64,000 nt of DNA, from positions 85,780-149,779 of the forward strand of contig NZ_MLHN01000002.1 in the NCBI RefSeq assembly GCF_001999285.1. The letters run 5' to 3'. The notes below the pieces were generated by a model, which did not search any database, was not told the origin of the DNA, and worked only from the letters and a program-made list of their open reading frames with translations. Below are positions 28,535 to 40,922 of the stretch, piece by piece; within the stretch, counting starts at the first letter, position 1; every line of letters starts with the position of its first letter. A program made the translations under genes and the position numbers. The stretch comes from Rodentibacter genomosp. 1. GTDB taxonomy: Bacteria; Pseudomonadota; Gammaproteobacteria; Enterobacterales; Pasteurellaceae.

Positions 28535-29035
28535 CTAAGCGACGGAGCTGGCAAGATTTCCTAAATCTTTATCTATAAGGAATAAGCCTTTACCATCTTC
28601 ACCAAGAAGGTTTAATTTATCCAGGATACTGCTGAAAAGTTTTTCTTCTTCATGTTGTTCAGCTACATACCATTGTAAGAAATTGAATGCTGAATAATCT
28701 TTTTCTTCAAAAGTAAGTCCTACTAACTCATTGATTTTACTGGTAATGAGCTTTTCATGCTCATAAGTAAGCTCAATTACTTCTTTTAATGATTTATATT
28801 CGTGTGATGGTGCTTCTATAGCAGAAATGATTGCCAATGCGCCTGTTTCATTTAAATAAGTGAATAATTTACGCATATGTTGCATTTCTTCAGCCGCATG
28901 TGCAGATAAAAATTTTGCTGTTCCTTCAAAGCCTTGTTGCTCACACCATGCACTCATTTGAAGATATAAATTAGAAGAATAAAACTCTAAATTCATTTGG
29001 TCATTTAACAATTTTACTACGTTTGCTGATAACAT
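28535..29035 (-). CDS. ftnB: Ferritin, second subunit
   Basis: A 166-aa bacterial ferritin-like (FtnA type) subunit that stores iron in a 24-mer shell. The ferroxidase centre is intact: Glu17, Glu50, His53, Glu94 and the [17 protein letters not shown] helix. It is a close paralogue of the gene 15 bases upstream and belongs to the same transcript. Two tandem ferritin genes at this place are typical of Haemophilus. The symbol follows H. influenzae use for the second gene and is uncertain. Confidence 0.9.
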   Translation of the reverse strand: MLSANVVKLLNDQMNLEFYSSNLYLQMSAWCEQQGFEGTAKFLSAHAAEEMQHMRKLFTYLNETGALAIISAIEAPSHEYKSLKEVIELTYEHEKLITSKINELVGLTFEEKDYSAFNFLQWYVAEQHEEEKLFSSILDKLNLLGEDGKGLFLIDKDLGNLASSVA

Positions 29036-29050
29036 TTTATTTCTCCTGTA

Positions 29051-29539
29051 TTACTCTAATGTCGCTAAATCACGATCAATGAAATATAAACCTTTACCAT
29101 CTTCACCAACAAGATTGAATTTATCAAGAATACCGCTGAATAATTTTTCTTCTTCATGCTGTTCAGCAACATACCATTGTAAAAAATTAAAAGTGGAGTA
29201 GTCCTTGTTCTCAAAAGTCACTTCAACCAGCTCATTAATTTTTGAGGTGACTAATTTTTCATGCTCAAGTGTAATTTCAAATACTTCCTTCAAAGATTTA
29301 TAGTCATTTTTAGGCGCCTCAATTCTACCTAAAAGAGGCATACCACTAGTCTCATTGACGTATTGGAATAACTTTTGCATATGTTCTAGTTCTTCATCGG
29401 CATGACGAAGTAAAAAGGCAGCAGCACCTTCATAACCATGTTTCGAACACCATGCGCTCATTTGCAAATAAACATTGGAAGAGTAAAACTCTAGATTAAT
29501 CTGTTCATTCAATTTGTCTGTAATTGCTTGGCTAAGCAT
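29051..29539 (-). CDS. ftnA: Ferritin, first subunit
   Basis: A 162-aa non-haem ferritin with Glu17, Glu50, His53 and the conserved [17 protein letters not shown] segment, so the ferroxidase site is complete. It is the first of two tandem ferritin genes and probably co-assembles with the second. A Fur-box-like sequence lies about 140 bases upstream, a distance more like an activating or anti-silencing site than a repressor site on the promoter. Confidence 0.93.
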   Translation of the reverse strand: MLSQAITDKLNEQINLEFYSSNVYLQMSAWCSKHGYEGAAAFLLRHADEELEHMQKLFQYVNETSGMPLLGRIEAPKNDYKSLKEVFEITLEHEKLVTSKINELVEVTFENKDYSTFNFLQWYVAEQHEEEKLFSGILDKFNLVGEDGKGLYFIDRDLATLE

Positions 29540-29675
29540 AACTAACTCCTTTCCTTATTGATTACTAAAAAATAACTTAACTTCTGGCTCTTATTCTATA
29601 AGTTTAAATGAGAATTTTCAAGTTGATTTTTATTTAAATTTTTATAACTTATTAATTTTAAATAAAAAAATAAAA

Positions 29676-29694
29676 ACAATGATTCTCATTAACT
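29676..29694 (-). promoter_or_regulatory. Fur-box-like site upstream of the ferritin pair
   Basis: ACAATGATTCTCATTAAC matches the Fur consensus (AATGATTNTCATT) with intact dyad arms. It lies about 140 bases upstream of ftnA. A weaker TGAGAATTTTCA word lies nearer at about 29612. Confidence 0.55.
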
Positions 29695-29699
29695 GGATT

Positions 29700-30160
29700 T
29701 GAGTAACATCTTATAAATAAGACAACGTCACATTGATGATTAATTAGTCACACTTTAAAACCTCAGTGTTAAATGCCTTGAATTAATAAATGCAAAATTT
29801 TTACCTTAAGTAGAGTAATTATTTAAAAGTGATTCATCTCTATATTATTTAACATAATATACATTATGCGAAACTAGTTATCGGGTGAGCGGAAACTACG
29901 GATTAAGAAAATCACAGACTTATGCACAAGTCACAGATACTACTTAAACAGGACAAATAAAGTGATTTTTAAGCGTTGTAACGGCTTTCTGAAATGTTTT
30001 ATTGACTATGCTGAATAATTTGTCATCAGAATGTAAAGATTCTTGGGATTATGTTTTATGAGGAATTAAGATTTTGTTTTTCAGCGGGTTTGAGAAAGAT
30101 AGAAAGATATTTAGCGATTTTTAAGCGACTTGTTTTTCTATTTGAGTTTGTTACCCACTA
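29700..30160. other. Non-coding gap of about 460 bases
   Basis: AT-rich DNA between the ferritin regulatory region and the sbcB terminator. I see no open frame with a ribosome site, no tRNA and no recognisable RNA. Confidence 0.4.
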
Positions 30161-30194
30161 AAAAAGCATATTCATCATTGAATATGCTTTTCTT
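30160..30194 (-). terminator. Terminator of sbcB
   Basis: AAAAGCATATTCA-TCAT-TGAATATGCTTTT is a perfect 13-bp stem with flanking A/T runs, 20-25 bases past the sbcB stop on the minus strand. Confidence 0.85.
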
Positions 30195-30215
30195 ATATTG
30201 TTATGTTGTCACGAA

Positions 30216-31637
30216 TTAGCCTAGCAATTTTATGCCATATTCATAAACTTGTTGCAATAAAGCTAAGTTTTCCTGATTATCCGCATTCTCATTAGCAAGA
30301 CGTTGCAAACTGGCTTCAAAATCAGCCGCACTTTGCTCTAATTTACGTTGTCGATACTTTTGCCACTTAATTTGTTCTGGTCGTGTTAATGTTTTATAAA
30401 AATGCCTTGCACGATAATGAAATAATAAATCCGGTATACGTTTATCTTCAAAGGACAAGCCATGTTCAGCCAATTTTTCTGCTGGTAATTGACGTAAAAT
30501 AGCCAGATTATTTTTATCCGCATGACTAAAGAAACCACTATAAAGCTCGGTTTCAACATTATCACTTTGTTCAAATTGACGCTCTTCGATAAATATATCT
30601 GCGACTTTTTCTCGAATATCAAAAGACGCACGCAATTTAGCTAAATTTTCTAGACATAATTGGCGATCGATCCCCAAATGTTTCGCATTTTCCGGTAATA
30701 ATGTTTTAGCCGGAGCAATAATTGGGCATTTGTTAATATGAACCAGTTTTAATGGAACTAATGGGACTCCCCTTTTTTCTAATTCAGATTTTTTAGTGTA
30801 TAAATCATCACGTAATTTATCTGCACTTTTCGCCAATAAATTATCAATATCTCCCATTAAATCACAAACAATGACGGCATTTTGATTTGTTGGATGCCAA
30901 GCTAATGGTGCGATCCAAGTACAGTTACCACGATAATTCCCTAACATACCGGAAACATGTACTAATGGGGTCATTTCAGCTGTATTAATGAGCTTTTCTA
31001 CCTCTTTTTTACCACGATTTTCAAAGAAATATTGGAATAATTTAGGCTGTTTTTCCTTAATGAGCTTCGCCATAGCTATCGTTGCATAGACATCAGCCAT
31101 CGCATCGTGAGCATTTTCATGCTCAATTCCATTAACTTTTGTAAGATTTTCTAATTTAAAGTTTGGAATCCCCTCTTCATCAAAACACCATTGGATGCCT
31201 TCGGGACGAAGTGCGTAACACGCACGTACCACATCCAATAAATCCCAACGGGAATTACCATTTTTCCAACTATACTCGTAAGGATCGATAAAATTGCGGT
31301 AAAAGGTATAGCGTGTCATTTCATCATCATAACGAATATTGTTGTAGCCCATCACACAGGTGTTTGGTTGGGAAAATTCGGCAAGAATTTTTTCTGCAAA
31401 CTCTGGTTCAGCTATTCCCTTTTCATTGCATTCTTGAGGTGTAATACCTGTTACCATTACAGCTTCCGGAGAAGGCAAATAATCGTTTGTTTGCTTACAA
31501 TAAAGCATTACCGGCTCACCGATAATATTAAAATCCGCATCTGTACGAATACCGGCAAACTGTGCCGGGCGATCTTTTGATGGACTAATGCCAAAGCTTT
31601 CATAATCATAAATAAAAAAGCTAAAATTATTCGCCAT
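30216..31637 (-). CDS. sbcB: Exodeoxyribonuclease I
   Basis: A 473-aa 3'-5' single-strand exonuclease. The DEDDh nuclease core begins FFIYDYESFGISP (catalytic Asp and Glu near residues 10-12) and includes the motif HDAMADV with catalytic His and Asp near residue 180. An SH3-like region (about 200-350) and an ExoI-specific C-terminal helical domain follow. It acts in mismatch repair and recombination, where it limits RecF-type events. It lies 12 bases after the transporter gene. Confidence 0.95.
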   Translation of the reverse strand: MANNFSFFIYDYESFGISPSKDRPAQFAGIRTDADFNIIGEPVMLYCKQTNDYLPSPEAVMVTGITPQECNEKGIAEPEFAEKILAEFSQPNTCVMGYNNIRYDDEMTRYTFYRNFIDPYEYSWKNGNSRWDLLDVVRACYALRPEGIQWCFDEEGIPNFKLENLTKVNGIEHENAHDAMADVYATIAMAKLIKEKQPKLFQYFFENRGKKEVEKLINTAEMTPLVHVSGMLGNYRGNCTWIAPLAWHPTNQNAVIVCDLMGDIDNLLAKSADKLRDDLYTKKSELEKRGVPLVPLKLVHINKCPIIAPAKTLLPENAKHLGIDRQLCLENLAKLRASFDIREKVADIFIEERQFEQSDNVETELYSGFFSHADKNNLAILRQLPAEKLAEHGLSFEDKRIPDLLFHYRARHFYKTLTRPEQIKWQKYRQRKLEQSAADFEASLQRLANENADNQENLALLQQVYEYGIKLLG

Positions 31638-31649
31638 ACTATTTCTCTT

Positions 31650-32525
31650 TTATTCCATAATTTTATCTAAATAGTACAAACAGAAAATTGCGCTCAAACT
31701 AAATAGAATACCTAGCCCATTGATTTTGCTAATTTTCTCTTTGAAAATGAATGCGCCGGTAATAGTGCCAAGGCAAATGACTCCGATATTCATACCGGCA
31801 AAAACTAATGTTGGGTTACTACCAAAACTCTGATGAGCCTTAATATAAAAGAGAATATTAAAGAAATTTAGTACACCTAAAATTACCCCACCGCTGAAGC
31901 TCGTCGCAGTCCACTGTACACGTTTCAGCAATAAATAGACAAACATGACGCAAGTAGCAAGTGAAAATGATATAAATAGTGTCGCTGGAAATGCTCCACC
32001 ACTTTTAGCCACTTGTTTGAATAAAATATCAATAATGCCATAGCCAAACCACACACCGATTAACCATAAAACGCCTTTAAAATTAACTGCACTTTGTCCT
32101 TGATTTGGTTTTGTTAGTAAACAAAATAGCCCTATAAATGCCAGGATAATCCCGATTATTTTTGATTGACTCAATGTTTCATGGAAAATGAGAAATGCCG
32201 CTAAAATAGGCAAGAATAAAGAGAGACGTTGTGCTGCATCTGAACGAACAATACCTGCAAACTCCACGGCTTTTGACATAATAATAAACACGCTAGGTAA
32301 CAATACCCCTAAGGCTAGAAAAATGGGGGAACTTTCACTCTGTACGATATAATCCGTCAATGTTAGCCCTTTAAAATCCGGTTTTAATAGAAAATAGCTA
32401 AGCGTAATCGCCGTAATATAATTAAATGCAATAGCCTGCTCGATAATAATATTTTTTTTACGTGCAATTTTAAGCAATACAGAAACCGCAACACTGCAGA
32501 AAATAGCGAGAATGAGATTGTACAT
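31650..32525 (-). CDS. EamA/DMT-family inner-membrane transporter
   Basis: A 291-aa protein with about ten membrane helices in two EamA-like halves (about residues 1-140 and 150-291), each ending in a segment such as IIGIILAFIGLFCLL. Drug/metabolite transporters of this type export amino acids or other small molecules; the substrate is unknown. It lies upstream of sbcB and probably shares its transcript. It is full length. Confidence 0.85.
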   Translation of the reverse strand: MYNLILAIFCSVAVSVLLKIARKKNIIIEQAIAFNYITAITLSYFLLKPDFKGLTLTDYIVQSESSPIFLALGVLLPSVFIIMSKAVEFAGIVRSDAAQRLSLFLPILAAFLIFHETLSQSKIIGIILAFIGLFCLLTKPNQGQSAVNFKGVLWLIGVWFGYGIIDILFKQVAKSGGAFPATLFISFSLATCVMFVYLLLKRVQWTATSFSGGVILGVLNFFNILFYIKAHQSFGSNPTLVFAGMNIGVICLGTITGAFIFKEKISKINGLGILFSLSAIFCLYYLDKIME

Positions 32526-32617
32526 TTTGTTCCCTGACTAGTAGTTGATTAAACATTAATAATTTTTTAGAAGAAATAGATATTTTCAAAAAAGTGCGCT
32601 CAAAAATACCAGTATTA

Positions 32618-32768
32618 TGTAGCAAATGCACAAAAATAGAAATTTCAACGAACATGTAGGGACACACTGCGTGTGTCCGTTATAAAATCATTTAAATAGG
32701 TTAAAATTCGGACACACGCAGTGTGTCCCTACAACTTAACCAAAAAACAGATTTGTGCAACGGCTACA
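32618..32768. repeat. MITE-like dispersed repeat, copy 2
   Basis: About 151 bases with inverted ends: TGTAGC then GCACAAA on the left, TTTGTGC then GCTAC on the right. The palindromes GGACACACTGCGTGTGTCC and GGACACACGCAGTGTGTCC lie inside. The right half is the inverted match of the left end of copy 1 at 27409. No gene is inside. Confidence 0.8.
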
Positions 32769-32805
32769 ACCGAAAAACACGCTCATTTTTAACCGCACCT
32801 GTATT

Positions 32806-35800
32806 CTACCCTGTTGCACCAAATCCACGTAATCCGACCACATGAACGTGTTCTTGATTTCCTGAGATTTTCCGTACCAATTTATATGTTGTCCCTTTTT
32901 CCGGACTGATATTTTCCGGTGCCGCAATGAGGAGTTGCATATCCAATCGTTCACATAATTCAAATAAAGTGGAAATAGACTTGCCATCAAGACGTGCAGC
33001 TTCATCAAGGAAGAGTAAACGACAAGGTATAATGTCTTTGCCTCGAATACGGCGGCTTTCTTCTTCCCAACTTTGTACGACCATTAAGAGAATTGACATA
33101 CCGGTACCAATTGCTTCCCCGGTGGAAAGTGCACCGCTTTCTGCACGCAACCAACCATCTGCACCACGAAAAACTTCCACTTCTAATTCAAGATAATTGC
33201 GATAATCTAATAATTCTTCACCGATAGTTTGTGCAGTGCGTTGTCCCATATCAATATGCGGATTAATGCGTTGATAGAGCTTCGCCATAGCTTCTGAGAA
33301 AGTAATACGGTTGTCACTAAATAAATCTTGATATTCATCTTGCTGACCTGAAAGGGCATCAAGCAGCATCGCATGGGTATCACGAATATTTACTACTAAG
33401 CGTACGGATTTTACCTGACCGAAGGCAATATTTTGTAACCCTTGATTTAACATACGAATACGATTTTGCTCACGTTGAATCGTTTTACGCATAATATTTG
33501 CCACACTTTCGGAATTAATCGCTAGCTTTTTCTCACGCTCGGTAAGTTCCGCTGTTAAACGGGAAAGCTCAATTTCCATTTGTTCAATGGCGTCAATAGG
33601 ATCATCCGTTTTAATGATATCTTGTCGGATACGTTCGCGTAAATGTTGATAGACTGCAATAAAGAACTGTACTTTATTTTCCGGCTTGCGGCTATCTTCC
33701 GAGGCTCGCAAGCTATCACGTAAATATTCGTTATCCGCAACGGCAGTACGTAATGCGCCCAATGCCTTATCTGATATTGAACGTAATTCATCGGCAGATA
33801 AATAAGCAAGCTCACGACGGTTTAATCGTTTTTCCACATCAGAGTGGCGGGATAAACGTAGCACGACGCACCAACTGACTTTGGCAGCAACAATCAATTC
33901 TCGCTGGGTTTTGTAATCACGTTCAGACTTGCGAATACGGCGGTTAAGATTTTCCGCTTCACTTTCAATTAACGTGAGTTGTTTTTCTACATAAGAACGT
34001 CTTTGACGATTGATTGAAAGTTGTTGATGCAATTCATCACGACGAATACGGGCACGCTCCTCTGAGCCTTCATCAGCACGTACTCCTAATTCCCCCACTT
34101 CGTCCATTAGCTCTTTTAATAACTGATTTTTGCTCTCATAAGAACTTTGTAATCCAATAAACACTTGATTATATTGTGCGAATTGAGCCTGTTTTTGACG
34201 AAGCTGTTCACGTTGTGTATCACGTTGCGATTGCATCAATTCTAAACGTTTACGCAATTGCTCATTTAATTCTGAGGTTTCCGTCTGTCCTACATCTTCA
34301 TAAGCAAAATGATGTTTACGTTGTACGACATCGGCTAATGCAAAAACACGTTGTTGCACTTGTTTTTGACGTTCAATGGCCTGTGCTAATTCATTTTTTA
34401 ACGTTTCATAATGTTCCGGATCGCTTTGTAACGTGTTAGCTATCGGTTCTAGTTGTGACAACGTCTCACCATATTGGCGAATAAATAATTCATCTTGCTC
34501 CGCTATATCTAATTGTTCCCGACATTCCTCGATACGATCAACTAAATCTTCATCTGCCAATACGCTTAATTGTGGAATTAATTTATTAAGTAACTGCATT
34601 TTTTCTTTTGCGTTGTCTAATTGAATACGCAATTGTTGCTCACCACTACTAAATTGATTTAATTCACGATCAATTTCATTACGCTCACGGTTAATTTCTG
34701 CCATTAACGCTTCCGGATTTGGTTGGAATGCAAGAGCTAAATGTAAACCGACAAATTGGCTAAAATGTTCGTGTAAACGTTGGCATTTTTGCACATCAAA
34801 GGCAATTTGTGCGTGCTCTTCCGCAATTTCATCACGTTGAACTTGCAATTCTTCCAAACGTTTTTCACGGGCGGCACGGCCAAATAATGGAATTTCCGGG
34901 AATTTAGAATAACGCAATTCACGCTCGGATACTTGCACCACGACACCAAGCTCAAGCTCTTGAGCAGAGAGTACATTATCATCGAAAGCGGTCGGATCAC
35001 CTTCAATTAAATAAAGATCATCCGGACAATCATCAAGTTTATCTAATTGTTCCCTTACCGTATTTAAATCACGAACCACAATAGCATGTCGTGCTGGGCC
35101 GTAAAGTGCGGAAAAATATGGTGCGTCTTCAATCGGCACATCATCATAAAGTTCGGAAAGCAATACCCCGCCGAAACGTTCTGCAAGGGCATTCAAACGC
35201 ATATCTTCAGAACCGTCAGGTTGGCTTAAACGGGAAATTTGCTCGTCTAATTGTTGGCGTTTTTGTTCAAGTTGATCACGCTGCATCGTCAATTCGCGTT
35301 CTTTCACGAGTTGCGCCTGCATAAAATTCATCACATCCTGACTATGTTGAAATGTCTCACCACTTTGTTCCTGTAAACGTTCTAATGATGCTTGAGCCGT
35401 TAACCAAGCGGGCGCTTTACGTGAGTTTTCATCATAAAGTACGGTTAAATTTTCACGTTTTTGACGAAGTATCGAACGTGTTTCCACTTGTTCGGAAAGT
35501 TCTGCTGACAGATCCTCGACCAAGGCCTCTTGCTCGGCATAATATTCTTCTAACTCATCGGCTGTTTCTAAATTTAAATTTGCCCGTTGGTTAAAATCAT
35601 TCCGTAATTTGACCGCACTTTGCTGTTGAGTATAACGTTGCTCAAGCTCATGTAATTTTCCACGGAGTTGTGGGGCTTGCTGAGCTTGTAATTTTTGGTT
35701 TGGGTATTCACGCAATAATTCCTTTGCGCTTTCCCAAGCCGCAGAACGAGGCACATCACCCGCAATTTTACAAACGAGCTGATAAGCTTTATCAAATTGA

Positions 35801-37332
35801 GATTTTGCCGCTTCAGAAATAGACATTTTGTGTTCCAATTCCAACACAGTATCTGTCAAACTTTCTGCGTGAGCAGCAAATTCGGCGTGATAATCGTCCA
35901 CATTTTTTACACTTAATTCAGCTAAACCGCATAAGGTTTTGGCTTTTTCTAATGCCGCAATTGCTTGTTGATACTGCAATGCACGAGTTTGTTGTGCATC
36001 AAGGGCCTGTTGATAATCGGCAAGTTGTGTACGGACTGAATCAATTTCAATTTCTGTTTGTTCAAATTGGGCTTGGCTTTCTTCCAAGGCTTCATTCGCA
36101 TTTTCTACAACGATTTTCTGTTCTTCTAAACGTTCTGAAAGCGCGGTAACATCTTCTTGATAGCGGGAAATCTTTTCCTGATGGCGCAAAGCATTCAATA
36201 CAAGATTTAAATGATCTACGGCACTTTGATGATCGACTTCTAAAGTTCGTTCATTTTCTGCCAATTCTGCCGCTTCACGACTTAAATCAATTAAACGATG
36301 TTGTGATAAATCCTGCTCTGCCTTAGCTTTGTACCATTCACGGCGAGATCCCAATGCCGCTTCAATATTGCCACGGCGTTCGTTGGCATTACGCATATAA
36401 TCCGATGCCACATAATTGGTCGTTTCGGTGATTAAATGCTTGAATAAATCACGATCGGATTGGGTAACCTTAATAGCTTCCAAGGTCATACGGTTTTCAC
36501 GCAACGCACTTTCCATATCTTGGAAGGCTTTGCGTACCCCTAAATTTTCCGGCAATAAATAATCACGTAAAGAACGGGTGATCGCACTTGAAATACCGCC
36601 GTACAAGGAGGCTTCGATAAGTTTATAGAATTTGCTGCGATCTGAGGCAGAACGTAAACGTTTTGGAATAATGCCCAAATCAAACATCATACCGTGATAA
36701 TCGGTGATGGAATGGTATTGTTTAAACTGAGCGCCTAAATTCTCAATTTTATCTTTGAGTTCGTTTAAATTCAGCACACGAGCTTGACGCTCCCCCACGG
36801 TTTCCGTGAAAAGTGCGGTCGGATTTTGAGATAATTCTACACCTTGAAGGGAGAAGGTTTTTAAATCGACTTTTTTATCCCGTCCGGCGACCTGCTGTAA
36901 ACGAACCCCGACAAGAACACGCTGATGACGGGAATTAATGGTATCCAATACAGCGTAACAAACGCCCGGGCGTAATTTCCCATGCAACCCTTTATCACGC
37001 GATCCGCCTGTCGAACCTGCCTCCGTAGTATTTCGGAAATGAAGTAAGGTTAAATCAGGAATTAAAGCAGTGACAAACCCTGCCATCGTGGTTGATTTCC
37101 CTGCCCCGTTACCACCGGAAAGCGTGGTGACCAGTTCATCTAAATCAAAAGTTCGGGCAAAAAAGCCGTTCCAGTTGATTAAGGTTAAAGAACGAAATTT
37201 TCCTCGTTCTACGTCATTTTGTATCTGAGAAAAAGGTGTCGATATAAGATGACTATCTGCTGTTTCAGTGCTGATTTCACTTGATTCGTTTTCTAACCCG
37301 ATTTCATTTTCTAATTCTAAAACATCAGACAT
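32806..37332 (-). CDS. mukB: Chromosome condensin MukB
   Basis: A 1508-aa SMC-like ATPase that compacts and segregates the chromosome together with MukF and MukE. The N-terminal head has Walker [15 protein letters not shown] near residue 70. Two long Glu/Gln/Arg-rich coiled coils surround a hinge (about residues 650-780, [15 protein letters not shown]). The C-terminal head has the signature [19 protein letters not shown] and Walker [12 protein letters not shown]. The length matches Haemophilus MukB. The start overlaps the last base of mukE. Confidence 0.97.
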   Translation of the reverse strand: MSDVLELENEIGLENESSEISTETADSHLISTPFSQIQNDVERGKFRSLTLINWNGFFARTFDLDELVTTLSGGNGAGKSTTMAGFVTALIPDLTLLHFRNTTEAGSTGGSRDKGLHGKLRPGVCYAVLDTINSRHQRVLVGVRLQQVAGRDKKVDLKTFSLQGVELSQNPTALFTETVGERQARVLNLNELKDKIENLGAQFKQYHSITDYHGMMFDLGIIPKRLRSASDRSKFYKLIEASLYGGISSAITRSLRDYLLPENLGVRKAFQDMESALRENRMTLEAIKVTQSDRDLFKHLITETTNYVASDYMRNANERRGNIEAALGSRREWYKAKAEQDLSQHRLIDLSREAAELAENERTLEVDHQSAVDHLNLVLNALRHQEKISRYQEDVTALSERLEEQKIVVENANEALEESQAQFEQTEIEIDSVRTQLADYQQALDAQQTRALQYQQAIAALEKAKTLCGLAELSVKNVDDYHAEFAAHAESLTDTVLELEHKMSISEAAKSQFDKAYQLVCKIAGDVPRSAAWESAKELLREYPNQKLQAQQAPQLRGKLHELEQRYTQQQSAVKLRNDFNQRANLNLETADELEEYYAEQEALVEDLSAELSEQVETRSILRQKRENLTVLYDENSRKAPAWLTAQASLERLQEQSGETFQHSQDVMNFMQAQLVKERELTMQRDQLEQKRQQLDEQISRLSQPDGSEDMRLNALAERFGGVLLSELYDDVPIEDAPYFSALYGPARHAIVVRDLNTVREQLDKLDDCPDDLYLIEGDPTAFDDNVLSAQELELGVVVQVSERELRYSKFPEIPLFGRAAREKRLEELQVQRDEIAEEHAQIAFDVQKCQRLHEHFSQFVGLHLALAFQPNPEALMAEINRERNEIDRELNQFSSGEQQLRIQLDNAKEKMQLLNKLIPQLSVLADEDLVDRIEECREQLDIAEQDELFIRQYGETLSQLEPIANTLQSDPEHYETLKNELAQAIERQKQVQQRVFALADVVQRKHHFAYEDVGQTETSELNEQLRKRLELMQSQRDTQREQLRQKQAQFAQYNQVFIGLQSSYESKNQLLKELMDEVGELGVRADEGSEERARIRRDELHQQLSINRQRRSYVEKQLTLIESEAENLNRRIRKSERDYKTQRELIVAAKVSWCVVLRLSRHSDVEKRLNRRELAYLSADELRSISDKALGALRTAVADNEYLRDSLRASEDSRKPENKVQFFIAVYQHLRERIRQDIIKTDDPIDAIEQMEIELSRLTAELTEREKKLAINSESVANIMRKTIQREQNRIRMLNQGLQNIAFGQVKSVRLVVNIRDTHAMLLDALSGQQDEYQDLFSDNRITFSEAMAKLYQRINPHIDMGQRTAQTIGEELLDYRNYLELEVEVFRGADGWLRAESGALSTGEAIGTGMSILLMVVQSWEEESRRIRGKDIIPCRLLFLDEAARLDGKSISTLFELCERLDMQLLIAAPENISPEKGTTYKLVRKISGNQEHVHVVGLRGFGATG

Positions 37333-38066
37333 TATGCTTGTTCTCCATCAAATTCTTCGTCAATTTCACCCGCACTTTCCGCTTCTTGTTCGGTTAATTG
37401 TACCTGTTTTTCCAAGGCGAGAGATTCAGGTGTAGCCGCCTCTCCATCACGAATTAATCGTACTTGTGCTTCCAATGGGTCATCACCGGAACGGACTTCC
37501 GCACCGAAACGGAACACCGATTCAGAGATGGTAAATTTACCGCTATTTTGCTCCCCTACAGTTTGAATCATCCCTAAACGACGTAATCTACCTATCGCAG
37601 CCCTGACTTTTTCAGCAAGTTTTTGTTTATCCAAATCAGAACCTGTCGAACGTTGGTTTACCGCCTTCAATAATTTACTTTCATCAGCTAAATTTAATAA
37701 TTCATCATATACTTCTTGGGTACTAAAAATCCCCTGCTGTGCCAAACGTTCCGGGCTTAAATAGAGATAACACAAAACTTTCCCCACTAACATTTCCAAT
37801 TCGGACAATACAGAACGGGCAATTAAAGTTGTTGCCTTAGGACGTAAATAGAAAAAGCCTTCAGGCGCACGAATCAGCTCTACATTATAGCGGCGATAAA
37901 AACCGTCTAGATCATTTTGGAAATCCATTAAAAAGGCGTGATTATCAAGTTGTTCCGTGCTGATATGGCGACCTGAACGCAAAAGGCTATCTACTGTCGG
38001 AAATAAGGGATTCGCAATTGCCGTTGCAAGTTTTGGGGAAATTACATCTTGAAGATTATCTGTCAT
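37332..38066 (-). CDS. mukE: Condensin subunit MukE
   Basis: A 244-aa winged-helix kite subunit of MukBEF. Typical parts are the N-terminal [22 protein letters not shown], the central [22 protein letters not shown], and an acidic C-terminal tail. Its stop overlaps the first base of mukB, so the two are co-translated. Confidence 0.96.
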   Translation of the reverse strand: MTDNLQDVISPKLATAIANPLFPTVDSLLRSGRHISTEQLDNHAFLMDFQNDLDGFYRRYNVELIRAPEGFFYLRPKATTLIARSVLSELEMLVGKVLCYLYLSPERLAQQGIFSTQEVYDELLNLADESKLLKAVNQRSTGSDLDKQKLAEKVRAAIGRLRRLGMIQTVGEQNSGKFTISESVFRFGAEVRSGDDPLEAQVRLIRDGEAATPESLALEKQVQLTEQEAESAGEIDEEFDGEQA

Positions 38067-38135
38067 GGTTTATTTCTCTTACTTTTTATATTCTGTCCCA
38101 AGGATGATCAAATTTCTTTTAAAATTGACCGTACT

Positions 38136-39470
38136 TTAATACTTATCAATCACGTGAGCCTGTACCTCTGCACCCTGCTCATTAATTTCTTTCCAATTCG
38201 GATAAACGCCTGATAAATCATCATTTGCTATTCCTAAACGCACCGCCTGATCCACAATAATACGCGCCACATCAAAATGGCGGGAAAGCGGATAATTATC
38301 AAGTTGTTCTTTGAGAACTACGCTCAAGTCTATCGGACGATTATTTTCTCGGTATTGAATCAGCAAGTTTTGCATATGATCGACAATCTGATCATGTAAA
38401 TCTGATAGAGATTCGTATTGCAACGCTTCCGGTAATTCACCCAACGCATCATCTTCACGTAGTACCATGTCTTCATCACGCAAATCAACGAGGCGATCCG
38501 CTTGTGCCGTCCATAAAAACCAAGGGTGATCAAAATAATGGTGAATAGAATGACGTAAACGCTGTGAAAAGACCCGATTTTTATCCATATCAATGGCAGT
38601 ACGGATAAACTTATGTACGTGACGATCATAGCCAATCCACAAATCAATGGCTTGTTGTCCCCAACTTATAATTCGGTCAAGTTTCGATTGCAAATCGGTA
38701 ATTAATTGATCAATAAAATACAAATCATCACGCCCAATCACACAATCTTGAATCCGCAATAACTGTGCTTGCAGTTTATCGCCGGCGGCATTTAAGGTAT
38801 CTTGCAATTCACGTAAGTTACCTGATGTTTCATCCAACAAACGTTCACAGCTTGAAATTGCCGATTGCCAATCTTTGCTTAATAGCTCGGCAATTTCTTC
38901 TTTAATACTTTGCTGATTCTCATCCATAATACGTTGTGAAAGATCAATGCTATCAAAGATTTCTGCAACGGAATATTTCAACGGCGCAAAAACATTTTTA
39001 CGCCAATAATGCTCGCTTTCATTATTTTGAGCGCCTTCCTCAGCAGAATTTGATGCCCGTTGTATTTCATCAGCCACAATAGAAAGTTGCACGGAAAGTC
39101 GTAACGTAGAAAATTCACGTTGGCGAATATAATAATCGGACACGCCTACGCCGAGCGGTGTAAGACGATAAATCGCCAAACCTTCGGTAAACTCGCTACT
39201 AAAACGATTTAATAAACGTTGTTTAACCAGCTCATTGATGGCGTTATTAGCACGAGTGGCAATGGCATCGGTAGATTGATCAAAGGCATTGATGGTATGG
39301 CGAAAAATATCCACAAGATCGGCTTCTAACATCTCGCCGTCTAATCGTTCATTGTTATAAATGGCAATCGCCAACAGAAATACCAAACGCTCGGTGGTTA
39401 AATTCAGTGAAAACTCGCGTTCTTTCGCCCAAGAGACAAGTTCTGGGATGGTCTGTGATGTTTCAATCAT
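38136..39470 (-). CDS. mukF: Kleisin subunit MukF
   Basis: A 444-aa kleisin that joins MukB heads and binds MukE. It has an N-terminal winged helix (about 1-115), a helical bundle (about 120-300), and a C-terminal winged helix that binds the MukB head (about 330-444, [21 protein letters not shown]). It heads the mukF-mukE-mukB operon. The promoter region lies between it and the divergent ttcA gene. Confidence 0.96.
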   Translation of the reverse strand: MIETSQTIPELVSWAKEREFSLNLTTERLVFLLAIAIYNNERLDGEMLEADLVDIFRHTINAFDQSTDAIATRANNAINELVKQRLLNRFSSEFTEGLAIYRLTPLGVGVSDYYIRQREFSTLRLSVQLSIVADEIQRASNSAEEGAQNNESEHYWRKNVFAPLKYSVAEIFDSIDLSQRIMDENQQSIKEEIAELLSKDWQSAISSCERLLDETSGNLRELQDTLNAAGDKLQAQLLRIQDCVIGRDDLYFIDQLITDLQSKLDRIISWGQQAIDLWIGYDRHVHKFIRTAIDMDKNRVFSQRLRHSIHHYFDHPWFLWTAQADRLVDLRDEDMVLREDDALGELPEALQYESLSDLHDQIVDHMQNLLIQYRENNRPIDLSVVLKEQLDNYPLSRHFDVARIIVDQAVRLGIANDDLSGVYPNWKEINEQGAEVQAHVIDKY

Positions 39471-39614
39471 TGAAATGATAAGACGTTAAAATTGAATAAA
39501 AATTGAGGCGATTATACAGGTTTTTTTACAAATCTTGAAAATCTTCTTTTTAATTGACCGCACTTTTACTATTTTCACGTATAATGCGCACTTTCCATAA
39601 GTGAGCAAAACAGA

Positions 39615-40547
39615 ATGATCGAATTAACCCAAAAAGAAAAAAAACAAAGTTATAATTTTAATAAATTACAAAAACGTTTACGCCGTAATGTGGGAAATGC
39701 CATTGCAGATTTCGGTATGATAGAAGATGGCGACAAAGTGATGGTGTGCTTATCCGGCGGAAAAGACAGCTATACGCTTTTAGATATTTTGTTAAATTTA
39801 CAACAAAGCGCACCGGTTAAGTTTGATATTGTGGCAGTGAATCTTGACCAAAAACAGCCGGGTTTTCCGGAAGATGTTCTGCCGACTTATTTAGAAAGCA
39901 TTGGCATAGATTACAAAATCGTGCAAGAAAATACCTACGGCATTGTAAAAGAAAAAATTCCGGAAGGGAAAACCACTTGTTCACTCTGCTCCCGCCTACG
40001 CCGTGGTATTCTCTATCGCACGGCAACTGAATTAGGCGCGACAAAAATCGCCCTTGGGCATCATCGTGATGATATGCTGGCGACACTTTTCTTGAATATG
40101 TTCTACGGCGGAAAATTAAAATCAATGCCGCCTAAATTAATTTCAGATGACGGTAAACATATTGTCATTCGCCCTTTAGCCTACTGTAAAGAAAAAGATA
40201 TTGAGAAATATGCCACTGCAAAAGGATTTCCAATTATTCCGTGTAATTTGTGCGGCTCTCAGCCCAATTTGCAACGTCAAGTGGTGAAAGAAATGCTCAA
40301 TACTTGGGATCGTCAATATCCGGGACGTTTAGAAACGATGTTTAGCGCCATGCAAAACATCACGTTGTCACATTTGTGCGACCCAAAACGCTTTGACTTT
40401 AAAAGTATTCAGCACGGACAATTATTAGAAGGCGTTGAAGGCGACACGGCATTTGATGAAGAACAAATCACACCAATGAGATTTGAAAATGAAGAACAGA
40501 GTGATTTTTCTAACAATGAAATGATTAGTATTAAAGAAGTTGGCTGA
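39615..40547 (+). CDS. ttcA: tRNA 2-thiocytidine(32) synthetase
   Basis: A 310-aa PP-loop enzyme that thiolates cytidine 32 of several tRNAs using an iron-sulfur cluster. The PP-loop is [11 protein letters not shown] near residue 45. The cluster ligands lie in the pair CSLC (about residue 123) and CNLC (about 214). [17 protein letters not shown] is family specific. The gene is followed after one base by tusE. Confidence 0.95.
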   Translation: MIELTQKEKKQSYNFNKLQKRLRRNVGNAIADFGMIEDGDKVMVCLSGGKDSYTLLDILLNLQQSAPVKFDIVAVNLDQKQPGFPEDVLPTYLESIGIDYKIVQENTYGIVKEKIPEGKTTCSLCSRLRRGILYRTATELGATKIALGHHRDDMLATLFLNMFYGGKLKSMPPKLISDDGKHIVIRPLAYCKEKDIEKYATAKGFPIIPCNLCGSQPNLQRQVVKEMLNTWDRQYPGRLETMFSAMQNITLSHLCDPKRFDFKSIQHGQLLEGVEGDTAFDEEQITPMRFENEEQSDFSNNEMISIKEVG

Positions 40548-40548
40548 T

Positions 40549-40878
40549 ATGTTGAAGATAAATGGAGAACTATTAGAAACGGATAATGCCGGCTATCTAT
40601 TGGATAGTAAACAATGGAATGAGGAAGTAGCCCGTGCAATCGCAGAGCAAGAGCAACTTGAACTCACCCCAGCTCATTGGGAAGTAATCTATTTTGTGCG
40701 GGATTTTTATCAAGAATACAACACCTCTCCCGCTATTCGTATGTTGGTAAAAGCGATGGCTGAAAAATTGGGCGAAGATAAAGGCAGCAGTCGCTATCTA
40801 CAACGCTTATTCCCTGACGGTCCGGCAAAACAAGCAACAAAACTAGCTGGCTTGCCAAAACCGGCAAAATGTTTATAA
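40549..40878 (+). CDS. tusE: Sulfur-relay protein TusE
   Basis: A 109-aa DsrC/TusE-family protein that passes persulfide sulfur from TusBCD to MnmA for 2-thiouridine 34 in tRNA. The C-terminal arm keeps the reactive Cys in PKPAKCL at the penultimate position, and the body holds [29 protein letters not shown] 40549 is preferred over the TTG at 40540. The next gene upstream, ttcA, also thiolates tRNA. The TusBCD genes are not in this window. Confidence 0.94.
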   Translation: MLKINGELLETDNAGYLLDSKQWNEEVARAIAEQEQLELTPAHWEVIYFVRDFYQEYNTSPAIRMLVKAMAEKLGEDKGSSRYLQRLFPDGPAKQATKLAGLPKPAKCL

Positions 40879-40890
40879 ATGCTTTGATTA

Positions 40891-40922
40891 ACCGCATTTA
40901 AAAAGTGCGGTTATTTTTTACT
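40891..40922 (+). terminator. Terminator of ttcA-tusE (partial uptake-signal pair)
   Basis: AACCGCA pairs with TGCGGTT around a loop of A/T, followed by TTTTTT. It lies about 13 bases beyond tusE. Confidence 0.8.

Noticed and set aside
29925..29940. TTATGCACA resembles a DnaA box.
   Set aside because: A single mismatched box without neighbours, AT-rich repeats or dnaA-dnaN context does not make an origin.
32927..36149. Several plus-strand open frames of 60-90 codons within mukB.
   Set aside because: They lack ribosome sites and family matches and mirror the codon pattern of mukB on the other strand.
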